Assembly: GCA_902801325.1 (NCBI GenBank)
Contig: CADCHQ010000002.1
Location: forward strand, 62,001-126,000
Direction of reading: 5' to 3'
DNA: 64,000 bases
Source of the DNA: an uncultured Bacteroidales bacterium
Lineage (GTDB): Bacteria; Bacteroidota; Bacteroidia; Bacteroidales; Bacteroidaceae
The position numbers and the translations under genes were made by a program. Positions 26,398 to 33,664 of this stretch are shown in pieces. Under the pieces are notes generated by a model that was given only the letters and a program-made list of their open reading frames with translations, searched no databases and was not told where the DNA came from. Within the stretch, counting starts at the first letter, position 1; every line of letters starts with the position of its first letter.

Positions 26398-26517
26398 CTA
26401 CTCCCCTCGCTAACAGAGAGGCGACTGGGGTCTTTTGAGAATCCACTGGATGTGGATTCGGCCCCACAAAGGGGAGCGAGACCCCTCTCGCGACGGAGGA
26501 TAAGGGGGGAGAGGCCG
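26398..26517. repeat. Composite palindromic block between btuB and btuF
   Basis: The 135-bp gap is nearly all repeat: a CTCCCCTCG...GAGGCGACTGGGGTC element, a perfect hairpin GAATCCAC/GTGGATTC around TGGAT (26439-26459), then a G-rich/C-rich half in opposite orientation. It could tune read-through from btuB to btuF. Confidence 0.65.
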
Positions 26518-26518
26518 T

Positions 26519-28585
26519 TTATTTCCATAGGGGTTTTAATTCCAGAAATATCTCGAAGTTACGCCCTGCCATCGGTCGCGAGAGGACGGTAACGTATTCC
26601 GAATCGAACAAATTGTTGACAACGGCCTTCACTGAGGCGTGGAAATGTCGCCACTGGAAGGTCTTCTCCAAGGAGATATCATTCATGTAATAAGGTTTCA
26701 GGCGGCCTGTGATGTACGACACTTCGTTGCTGGTGGTGGTAAAGCGTTCGCTGTAATGCGTCCATTGGTAACGCAAGGTCCAAGTGCGCCAACTGAGACC
26801 TCCCGAAAGATTGGCAGAATGACGGGGCACATAGACCAGTTGCTTGCCATACGAAGCATCGTTACCATCCATATGCTCGCTCTTGTTGATGCTGGGTGTG
26901 TAGGCATAATTACCCGTCAGGGTTAGTCGCCATTGATGCTTCATTCTCACCTCTGCCGAAGCCATCATCTCCGTGCCATAGTTGTGTACCTTTTTCAGAT
27001 TCGAAGGTTGCCAATAGCCCTTGGCATTAGGTGTCCAGAGAATCCAGTCGGTAATGTGTGAATCGAAAGCCGAGAGATTGCCTTTCAGTGTATAGCGCTT
27101 GCGCTGAACGCTAAACTCCAGTCCGCCGTCGTAGGTAAAACCTTTCTCAGGACGCAGGTTAGGATTACCTCCAGGTTTGAAGTAGAGGTCGTCCATCGAG
27201 GGATAGCGATAGTTGCGAGCAATGGAGGCCTTGAGGACAAACGACCTCCCCCTGCCCCCTCCCAAAGAGGGGGAACTAAAAGGTAATCTGTATTCTAGGA
27301 ACAGGGCAGGTATGATAGGTACAAAGTCGCGCTTGTAACACTCCTCTCGCAGGATGGCAGAAAGGCTGAGGGACTCTATTGGTCGCCACTTGGCAGAGAG
27401 ACTCAGGTTATACTCCATGCGTCCCAGATTGTAGTTGTCGCCAATATGGAAAGGACTCTTGTCCTCACTTCGAACATGATTGTAGTAAAGCGAAAGGTCG
27501 GCAGTCAAGAGCCAGTTGTCACGAGGCATCCAGTCGGCATCGGTCTGCACATAGGTTTGTTTACTGACACTCTTCGAATGGGTTATGTCAGTACTCACAT
27601 GCTCACGACTGGTGGAATAATCATAGCGGATATCCTGCCACATGTATCCCCCACGCACACCCATGTTCCAACGGTTGAAGGTCTTGTCCCACGATAGCAC
27701 AGAACGAATGCTGTTTCGCTTGTGTTCGTTGCTGAAGTCGGTATTGTCTTTGTAATCGACACTCAAGAAAGGGAGACCACGCAAACTATAGGAGTACCAA
27801 AGCATCGCACCAAGGCGATTGTTTTTCGGTGCATTGTAATAGACATCCTGCAGGACGTGTACATCATCGAAATAGCCACTTTTATTGCGCTCCGTTGGAT
27901 GATAGGATTGCACAATATTGCCCATTTCATCGAAGATATCGACCTTCTTGTCGTAGTTGGTGTACTTGAAATCGTTGTCCGAAGTGGAATAAACCAAACG
28001 CGTACTACTGCTCCATCGATCGTTGCCGTAAGTGAAGCGCAAGAACTGGTCATAAGTGCCAAACGAGCCTATGCCTTGGATGTATTGCAAAGCATAGCCC
28101 TGCCCGAAGAGCGGCAAGGTATGCATATCGACAGCACCACCCAGTCCACCACCGGTCAGAGTCAACGACGAAGCGCCATGAAGCAGGTTGGCCTGATCGA
28201 CAAAGTAGGCAGGAATGATACTGAAATCGACGGTTCCAAGCATGGGAGAGTTAATCTTCATCCCGTTCCAGAGCACCTGTGTGTGACTGGGCGAAGTGCC
28301 TCGGAATTCTGCTGTCGACTCGGTTGCCCTTCCGTAACTCTTGATGAAGAGTGTGGAGTGTTGGGTAAGGATGTCGGACATCGAGAGTGCCACGTTTTGG
28401 TGCAGAATGGCTGTGTCGAGCACTGTTTTCTGTACGCCTGTGTCCACCAAACGGCGATGGGCTGTGACCTGGACTTCGTCTAAGTCCATTGAGCGTTGAC
28501 CATTGACCATTGACGATTGGGCATTGACCATTGACCATTGGACAATGCCAAGTAAGGTAGTGAAGAAAGCAATTAAGCGTCTCAT
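26519..28585 (-). CDS. btuB: BtuB-like TonB-dependent outer-membrane receptor
   Basis: Start placed at the ATG at 28585 (MRRLIAFFTTLLGIVQ); about 688 residues, the size of BtuB-type receptors rather than SusC. After the signal peptide comes the TonB-box-like region DLDEVQVTAHR, a plug domain with STAEFRGTSPSHTQVLWNGM and SLTLTGGGLGGAVDMHTLP, and a 22-strand barrel ending in LELKPLWK with a penultimate-type aromatic. It transports cobalamin from the surface with the BtuG-like lipoprotein encoded two genes earlier. Two repeat signs: SMVNAQSSMVNGQRS after the signal peptide is a heptamer array, and SSPSLGGGRGRS in an extracellular or periplasmic turn is a palindromic repeat. Confidence 0.87.
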   Translation of the reverse strand: MRRLIAFFTTLLGIVQWSMVNAQSSMVNGQRSMDLDEVQVTAHRRLVDTGVQKTVLDTAILHQNVALSMSDILTQHSTLFIKSYGRATESTAEFRGTSPSHTQVLWNGMKINSPMLGTVDFSIIPAYFVDQANLLHGASSLTLTGGGLGGAVDMHTLPLFGQGYALQYIQGIGSFGTYDQFLRFTYGNDRWSSSTRLVYSTSDNDFKYTNYDKKVDIFDEMGNIVQSYHPTERNKSGYFDDVHVLQDVYYNAPKNNRLGAMLWYSYSLRGLPFLSVDYKDNTDFSNEHKRNSIRSVLSWDKTFNRWNMGVRGGYMWQDIRYDYSTSREHVSTDITHSKSVSKQTYVQTDADWMPRDNWLLTADLSLYYNHVRSEDKSPFHIGDNYNLGRMEYNLSLSAKWRPIESLSLSAILREECYKRDFVPIIPALFLEYRLPFSSPSLGGGRGRSFVLKASIARNYRYPSMDDLYFKPGGNPNLRPEKGFTYDGGLEFSVQRKRYTLKGNLSAFDSHITDWILWTPNAKGYWQPSNLKKVHNYGTEMMASAEVRMKHQWRLTLTGNYAYTPSINKSEHMDGNDASYGKQLVYVPRHSANLSGGLSWRTWTLRYQWTHYSERFTTTSNEVSYITGRLKPYYMNDISLEKTFQWRHFHASVKAVVNNLFDSEYVTVLSRPMAGRNFEIFLELKPLWK
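27240..27277. repeat. In-frame palindromic repeat in the btuB-like gene
   Basis: CCTCCCCCTGCCCCCTCCC followed by AAAGAGGGGG, encoding SPSLGGGRGRS between two barrel strands. Confidence 0.75.
28490..28557. repeat. Heptamer array at the BtuB signal peptide
   Basis: CCATTGA-type units in 7-bp register (CCATTGA, CCATTGA, CGATTGG, GCATTGA, CCATTGA, CCATTGG). It encodes SMVNAQS-SMVNGQR, a 7-residue repeat at the cleavage region. Confidence 0.85.
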
Positions 28586-28613
28586 TCTTAATTTTTCTTT
28601 CTTAACTCTTAAT

Positions 28614-30086
28614 TCATTCAAGATGGTAATCACTGATGTAGTAAACCTCAGTACTGATTTCGCCCAAGTTCGGAGTCGAACCCGTCTGAGCCGTCTGTAT
28701 CTTGATGAAATCGATGTACTCCAGATTGGCGGGTTGGCCGTCCCAAGTGCGTGCATTCGATATCTTGTAATACCCCATCTTACCGGCAGGGCCATCGATG
28801 AAATCGCCCAAATTGTCGGCATAGCCCCAGTCGTAAGGAGGTATATCGGAAATGCCATTGTCATAGGTGCTGCGATCACGCAGACGGGAACCGAAGAAGG
28901 TCATCTCCGTAGCTGTCTGCCAAGGTTGCCAATAATAGGCCGACGGATTCCAGTAACTCATGTATGGGATGTAACCCGTACCGTTATTCGTATCGCGCCA
29001 TCCGACATACGACTTTGGCTTCTCGGGCCGATAATAAGTGATGGCATATTCAAGGGTATGGTTTTCGTTGCCATATTCCGAACCTGCCAGTTCGAACCAT
29101 TGGTCGTTGGGGAGCCCGTCTCCATTGTCGTCCTGACTTACCCAAATGATGCCGGGTTCACTCTGGTAACTGAAAGGATTGCCCTTGATGCAGAGGTCAT
29201 ACTCCGCACCTCCACTAGGCACACTGTGGTCGAAACCAGCAATGAGATAACCACCTTGTCCACCCAGACTCACCGACCACTTGCGACTGAAATGTGCCAA
29301 CACAGAATCGCACGCCTGCTTGTGGGTACAATCCTTCGGATATGCCTCGCCTGTGATGATGTATCCGTTGACCTGATGACCGGGTGCAGGCATGTATTCG
29401 TAGACCTTGTTTACCATCGCTTGTCCCTTGTCCGTACGACGATATTTACCTGCAGGCGGACAAACATTGATGGTCAACTCCTTTTGTACGCCTGTAACGG
29501 GATGAGTGAGTGTAACGGTGTGGCATCCTTCGGCTGTGGCAATAAACACCTCTGACACTTCTTCGTCAGTACCTGTCATATAAGCACGCACTTTGATGCT
29601 GCGTCCCAGTGCCACATTTATCTCTGTCCAAGGGAACTGCCATTCGGCCATCTCTGGTATCTCCGGCAGGTCTTGCGTAGTAGCTTCCGTAACGGTTATC
29701 TTCACTTCGTCTTCCACCGTTCCATAGCGGTTGTTGATGGTAAGTTTTACGAAGTACTCGCCAGGCGTGTCGGTGGTGAAGGTGTAGTAGTTGTCGTGTC
29801 CCACCACCTCGCCTTCTATGGTCCATACATAGACGGACGTCTCGTCAAGGTTCTCAATGTCGGGAACCAACTGAATGCTCTCCCCCGCTTGAATGCGGAA
29901 GCGACCCGACGACATCACCCATGTAATCTGAGGCAAACGGCTATCCTCGGAAGGAGGAGTAGCTGGGTCGTCACCACAAGAGGGAAAAAGGAATAAAAAA
30001 AGAGAAAGGAGGACACAGCCCCAAAGGACTCTCCACCAGCCCCTCCCTGTTAGGGAAGGGAGTATATTCTTTTGCAATCGGTTCAT
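28614..30086 (-). CDS. PKD-domain surface lipoprotein of the B12 locus
   Basis: 490 residues with a lipoprotein signal (LSLFLFLFPS then Cys37). A PKD/Ig-like domain (about 50-135) shows VYVWTIEGEVVGHDNYYTFTTDTPGEYFVKLTINN. The rest is a beta-rich domain common to Bacteroidota 'cell surface proteins' in B12 loci, with HQVNGYIITGEA, SLGGQGGYLIAGFDHSV and DGLPNDQWFELAGSEY. It is probably exposed at the cell surface and may help in cobalamin capture; no biochemical role is assigned here. It lies between the BtuG-like and BtuB-like genes (66 and 28 bp gaps). Residues 9-20 (LPSLTGRGWWR) are repeat-encoded. Confidence 0.8.
   Translation of the reverse strand: MNRLQKNILPSLTGRGWWRVLWGCVLLSLFLFLFPSCGDDPATPPSEDSRLPQITWVMSSGRFRIQAGESIQLVPDIENLDETSVYVWTIEGEVVGHDNYYTFTTDTPGEYFVKLTINNRYGTVEDEVKITVTEATTQDLPEIPEMAEWQFPWTEINVALGRSIKVRAYMTGTDEEVSEVFIATAEGCHTVTLTHPVTGVQKELTINVCPPAGKYRRTDKGQAMVNKVYEYMPAPGHQVNGYIITGEAYPKDCTHKQACDSVLAHFSRKWSVSLGGQGGYLIAGFDHSVPSGGAEYDLCIKGNPFSYQSEPGIIWVSQDDNGDGLPNDQWFELAGSEYGNENHTLEYAITYYRPEKPKSYVGWRDTNNGTGYIPYMSYWNPSAYYWQPWQTATEMTFFGSRLRDRSTYDNGISDIPPYDWGYADNLGDFIDGPAGKMGYYKISNARTWDGQPANLEYIDFIKIQTAQTGSTPNLGEISTEVYYISDYHLE
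30030..30063. repeat. In-frame palindromic repeat in the PKD lipoprotein gene
   Basis: CCACCAGCCCCTCCC then TGTTAGGGAAGGGAG; encodes the LPSLTGRGWW segment ahead of the signal core. A further copy is intergenic at 30120-30150. Confidence 0.75.
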
Positions 30087-30119
30087 ATAATCCTAAATCT
30101 TTAATTCTTAATCTAATCT

Positions 30120-30150
30120 ACTCCCCCTCGGGGGAGGTCGGGAGAAGGGC
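30120..30150. repeat. Palindromic repeat between btuG-like and PKD genes
   Basis: CTCCCCCTCGGGGGAGG, a 16-bp near-perfect palindrome, followed by the G-rich arm. Lies within the 66-bp gap. Confidence 0.7.
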
Positions 30151-30152
30151 CT

Positions 30153-31277
30153 TTATTTAAAGGCAAACCCATTGGGTGTAATACCCACACGGAACTTATC
30201 CAAGAGTGTGCCGTCCGCCGTATAGCGATACACCACACCCGACTGACGATAGTCCACAGCATCGGCTACATAGATCTCGCCGTTATGCGGATTCACGCCA
30301 ATGCCATAGAGGAAATGACGCTGACCATTGCTGTTGCGCTCGGCTTCGATGAATGGACGAACTGGAACATGACTGGCATCGACAGGCATTCGATAGACAT
30401 CGTTGTTGATGAGATAAAGCATGGTTCTATCGGGGTTTGTGGCCAGTTGCACGTTGGCATTATCGGTATCCAACTCTTGGTCGAGTTCCACTTTGAGCGT
30501 GGTGGCATCGATGCGATAGAGGTGTGGGATGTTGTCGCTAAACGACTCATCGCCTGTGGAATAGCCGCCGTCAGTAATCACCCACAACTTGCCACGCGCG
30601 TCCAAAGCCATGCTCTTAGGTTGCCAACTGGAGAGGACGATGCTGTCGCACACCTCATCCTTACGTGTGTCGATGACCAAAATCTTGTTCGAGTAGCTCC
30701 AACAGTTGGTAAACACCTTATCGCCACACCCTATCATCTCTTCCGTAGAATGATAACCGAAGGCCTCCTCCTGAAGGGTGGAGATGCTACCCACATACTG
30801 CATGGTCTTAGGGTTGAAGATGGTGATGTAGGGCGAATATAGGTCACTGACATAGGCCTTCTCGCTATTGAGGAAATGGATGTAACGCGGGTTTATCATG
30901 TGTTCCGTCTGTCCTGTGGTCAGTTGCCCTCGCACACGGAAGGTTGCGGTGTCCAGAGCCCAGATGATGCCGCTGTTCTCCATAACCACATAGGCCACTC
31001 CATCGTAGATTTGGATGGACTGGCCCGTGTCGCCCAACTTGCGGTCATTAGCCCGTTGGAACACTCCATTCTCCACCTGGCGCGTTACGGGATTGTAGTA
31101 CGACAACGTGGAGTTACCGCTCTGATAGTTGCCTTCACACAGGATGAAGACACCCTTTCCCGTGTCTGCAAAATGTTCTTCAGGTCCGTCAGGATCGGAA
31201 TTGGAACATGCTGCCGACAGTCCGAGAACTGCCAGCAGCATGCACACTTTACATATATAGATAGAGAGATTTTTCAA
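30153..31277 (-). CDS. btuG: BtuG-like beta-propeller cobalamin-capture lipoprotein
   Basis: 374 residues. Signal MLLAVLGLSAA with Cys24, then an acidic DPDGPEE linker typical of surface export. The mature part has repeated YVxxxxx-I/V-DT blades (YVVMENSGIIWALDTATF, VLVIDTRKDEV-like, LYRIDATTL, YVADAVDYRQSGVVYRYTADG), matching the YncE/DUF5074 seven-blade propeller of BtuG. BtuG of Bacteroides caps BtuB and binds B12 very tightly. The adjacent btuB-like gene and upstream riboswitch support the assignment. The only in-frame start is TTG at 31277, directly preceded by a TAA and lying at the edge of a heptamer array; the next Met (residue 13) would lose the basic n-region. Confidence 0.85.
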   Translation of the reverse strand: MKNLSIYICKVCMLLAVLGLSAACSNSDPDGPEEHFADTGKGVFILCEGNYQSGNSTLSYYNPVTRQVENGVFQRANDRKLGDTGQSIQIYDGVAYVVMENSGIIWALDTATFRVRGQLTTGQTEHMINPRYIHFLNSEKAYVSDLYSPYITIFNPKTMQYVGSISTLQEEAFGYHSTEEMIGCGDKVFTNCWSYSNKILVIDTRKDEVCDSIVLSSWQPKSMALDARGKLWVITDGGYSTGDESFSDNIPHLYRIDATTLKVELDQELDTDNANVQLATNPDRTMLYLINNDVYRMPVDASHVPVRPFIEAERNSNGQRHFLYGIGVNPHNGEIYVADAVDYRQSGVVYRYTADGTLLDKFRVGITPNGFAFK

Positions 31278-31440
31278 TTACGAATTACGAATTACGAATT
31301 ACGAATTACGAGTTACGAATTACGAATTACGAGTTACGAGTTACAAGTTACGAGTTACAAGTTACGAGTTACAAGTTAGGAATTACGAAATCCAAATTAC
31401 GAGTTTCAAGCTACGAATTCTTCACCCTTAACCCTTAATC
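31276..31440. repeat. Long heptamer array upstream of btuG
   Basis: At least fifteen AATTACG/AGTTACG/AGTTACA units in 7-bp register, then TTAACCC/TTAATCC-type units. It fills nearly all of the 187-bp gap between the DUF4465 gene and btuG. Confidence 0.92.
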
Positions 31441-31464
31441 CTTCACTCTTAATCTTTATTCCAA

Positions 31465-32181
31465 TTAGTCCATCTTCACCACGATATTGTCGAGTGCAAA
31501 GTACTTAGGATGCTTTACGCCATAGCTCGACTTGTCGCTGCCATCCATGGTGAACGAAAGACTGTTCACGGGACCCATATGATGCAGGCTAATGCGCTTC
31601 CATGTCTTCAGGATGTTACCGTCGCGAGCCATATCTACGTCCAATTTCATACCGTTATCGGCAGTGATGGTCAGTGTCATGTGACCGCTCTCGGCCAGAG
31701 ATGCAGCATAGCCGTCGCCATTTACCTCGCAACCCAGCAGATAGGTGGTGGGAGCAATGTCAATGGAGTTGATTTGACGTCTTACGCCATCGGCAAACTT
31801 AATGGTAGCATCGCAGTAAACCACGGCAAAGTTCTTCGAACCATTCGACACGGGCACTGCCAACTGATTCTGGTAATTAGCATGTTCGTCGATGTTTGCA
31901 TCGATGTAGTTCGAGATAGCCGTTCCACCTTCGCTGAAACCATAGGTACCACCCCAAGCACGAGTCAGACCACCCGACAGACCGGTTCCAAGATCTACCC
32001 AGTCATAAGTGTCCTTACCCTCACCATAGAGCAGTGGACCATTGTACTGAGGGTTGTCAATCCATGCAGTCCATTGTTCACCCTCGAAGTCAACTGTCAC
32101 GGTGTTCTCATCATCGTCACTACACGACGTCATAGCAAAGCCCATACACAGAGCCAATGCCAAATAAAGATACTTCTTCAT
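31465..32181 (-). CDS. DUF4465 lipoprotein, first gene of the B12 operon
   Basis: 238 residues; lipobox AMTSC with Cys20 and an acidic SDDDENT stretch after it. The remainder fits DUF4465: TVDFEG start, WGGTYGFSEGGTAISNY, NFAVVYCD and a final YFALDNIVV. The fold is probably a jelly-roll sandwich on the cell surface. Being the first gene behind the cobalamin riboswitch makes a B12-binding or B12-handling role likely, but this is inference from position. Confidence 0.8.
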   Translation of the reverse strand: MKKYLYLALALCMGFAMTSCSDDDENTVTVDFEGEQWTAWIDNPQYNGPLLYGEGKDTYDWVDLGTGLSGGLTRAWGGTYGFSEGGTAISNYIDANIDEHANYQNQLAVPVSNGSKNFAVVYCDATIKFADGVRRQINSIDIAPTTYLLGCEVNGDGYAASLAESGHMTLTITADNGMKLDVDMARDGNILKTWKRISLHHMGPVNSLSFTMDGSDKSSYGVKHPKYFALDNIVVKMD

Positions 32182-32258
32182 CTGTTTATTATTTAATTAG
32201 TTTAACAATAATAGTGTCTCCATCAGCTGTATCCACGCAGCGTTTTGTTGGATGGTAA

Positions 32259-32403
32259 TAGCGGGAGGTCTTCTGACTCGTCGCCTGAAAGAAACGTCTT
32301 CCCGAGAGGGTTGCATCTCAGTGACATCGTGTTTCCTCCGTCAAAGCGACTCACAGCAGCGGGACTGTCCGGGACTTTCACCCGATTCCCTTATCCGCAT
32401 TAC
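32259..32403 (-). ncRNA. Cobalamin (B12) riboswitch
   Basis: Read on the minus strand: AAGGGAATCGGGTGAAAGTC, then CCGG, then the B12-box core CAGTCCCGCTGCTGTGA, and the 3' conserved GAGTCAGAAGACCTCCC. These match the AGGGAA..GGTG..A..CC, GCnGnCCCGCnnCTGT and GAGnCAGGAGACCTGCC consensus blocks in order and spacing. It lies 78 nt upstream of the DUF4465 ATG and directly downstream of a promoter, so it should switch the whole uptake operon off when cobalamin is plentiful. The 78 nt between riboswitch and ATG may carry the expression platform. Confidence 0.93.
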
Positions 32404-32408
32404 GACGG

Positions 32409-32439
32409 CAAAGGTACGAATAAGCGAGAGAAAAAACAA
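32409..32439 (-). promoter_or_regulatory. Promoter of the B12 uptake operon
   Basis: On the minus strand TTG (32439-32437), 20 nt, TACCTTTG (32416-32409). Same spacing as the GH20 promoter. The transcript would begin just before the riboswitch. Confidence 0.82.
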
Positions 32440-32634
32440 ATTTTATTGAGAAAAAGGCAAAGAAATACTGGCATTTATTTGATTTCTGAGCTATAAAAAG
32501 ACCGATATGTCAATATGCACATTTTGTTTTTCCCGAGTGAAAGTACCTTCGGCGTAGCCAATGGCATTAACAAGTCGAGCGCAAAATTGCGCCCGGCTTT
32601 CACGTTCTTTGAAGATTTTCTTCGAAAAACGGAT

Positions 32635-33336
32635 TTACGTAGATGGAACCCGAGCCTTGCGGGTTACGAGGATGCTGAACTCGTAGAGAAGGTAGATGGG
32701 AATGGTAACGAGCAGAAGTGTGAAAGCATCACTGGTGGGGGTGATGATGGCAGAGATGACGACTATGGCCAGGAGGGCAGGACGGCGATAGCGACGCATG
32801 AGACCGGCATCTATCAGACCGAAACGGCCAAGAAGCCAACTGACTACCGGCAACTCGAAGACGACACCCAGCATGAGGCTGAGCATGGTGAGCGTGTCGA
32901 TGTAACTCTCAAGGGAGATGAGGTTGCTGACTTCGCCACTGACCTGATAGCCGCCAAGGAACTGAAGAGTGAATGGGAAGATGACAAAGTAGCAGAAGAG
33001 TACGCCGACGGCGAACATGATGTAGGCACTGACGACGATGCGGATGGCCAGACGACGCTCTTGCTGATAGAGCCCAGGGGCAATGAAACTGAACAGTTGG
33101 TAGAGGATGTAGGGCATGGCGCCAATAAGCCCGACATAGAACGAGACCATCATGTGTATGACGAACTGCCCAGTGACTGCCGTGTTGATGAGTTGCAGGT
33201 CGTCGGCCTTGGGATAAAGAATAACAGTGAAGACCTCGTCCTTGAAGACGAAGGCCACCACCATGAGCATAAGTGTTACGGCCAAACAACGGATGATGAC
33301 TCCCCGAAGTTCGTCGAGATGATCCCCAAAGGTCAT
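32635..33336 (-). CDS. tatC: Sec-independent translocase TatC
   Basis: 233 residues, six membrane spans. It begins TFGDHLDELRGVIIR, the conserved cytoplasmic N-terminus that reads signal peptides, and keeps the IAPGLYQQERR loop (the family P-G-L-x-x-x-E-R/K-R pattern) and FELPVVSWLL. TatC recognises twin-arginine signals and recruits TatA to move folded proteins. tatA lies 27 bp upstream. No TatB is seen, so this is a minimal TatAC system. The 200 bp after its stop hold a weak GCGCAA/TTGCGC hairpin near 32590-32607 and nothing else recognised before the B12 promoter. Confidence 0.95.
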   Translation of the reverse strand: MTFGDHLDELRGVIIRCLAVTLMLMVVAFVFKDEVFTVILYPKADDLQLINTAVTGQFVIHMMVSFYVGLIGAMPYILYQLFSFIAPGLYQQERRLAIRIVVSAYIMFAVGVLFCYFVIFPFTLQFLGGYQVSGEVSNLISLESYIDTLTMLSLMLGVVFELPVVSWLLGRFGLIDAGLMRRYRRPALLAIVVISAIITPTSDAFTLLLVTIPIYLLYEFSILVTRKARVPST

Positions 33337-33363
33337 GAGCGTACTGAGAATTGAAGGGTGACG

Positions 33364-33588
33364 TTAAACGGTCTCGTCCTTTTTCTCTTCTTTAGCCTCC
33401 TTGGGGGTAGTGTCTTCCTCCAGCACCTTGGTTGTCTCGTTCATGCCGTCCTTGAAGGCTTTCACGCCCTGACCGAAGCCACGCATCAGTTCGGGAATTT
33501 TCTTACCTCCATAGAAGAGTAACACGATGAGCATGACAACGAGGATTTCCTGGAATCCGATGCCGCCAATGAATAGTAAGTGTGACAT
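33364..33588 (-). CDS. tatA: Twin-arginine translocase subunit TatA
   Basis: 74 residues: one membrane span (LVVMLIVLLFYG), the FGGKKIPEL-type hinge (here YGGKKIPELMRGFGQGVKAFKDG), an amphipathic helix and a charged Lys/Glu tail. TatA oligomers form the passage for folded, often cofactor-bearing proteins. It follows two Fe-S protein genes that carry RR motifs, which may be its clients. Confidence 0.95.
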   Translation of the reverse strand: MSHLLFIGGIGFQEILVVMLIVLLFYGGKKIPELMRGFGQGVKAFKDGMNETTKVLEEDTTPKEAKEEKKDETV

Positions 33589-33590
33589 TA

Positions 33591-33663
33591 TCGATTAAAA
33601 ATTAAAAATTAAAGTAATGTTTACTGCAAATTCCTCCCCCTCGGGGGAGGCAAGGAGAGGGGT
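33591..33663. repeat. Heptamer array plus palindromic repeat before tatA
   Basis: AATTAAA in 7-bp register (33593-33613), then CTCCCCCTCGGGGGAGG with GGAGAGGGGTC. Fills the 76-bp gap between the reductase gene and tatA. Confidence 0.7.
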
Positions 33664-33664
33664 C

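Noticed and set aside
31276..31440. Possible CRISPR array
   Set aside because: Units are 7 bp without unique spacers of 30 bp or more, and no cas gene is present.
32515..33354. A 279-codon + frame opposite tatC
   Set aside because: It mirrors the TatC codons (highly charged antisense of membrane spans); TatC is unambiguous.
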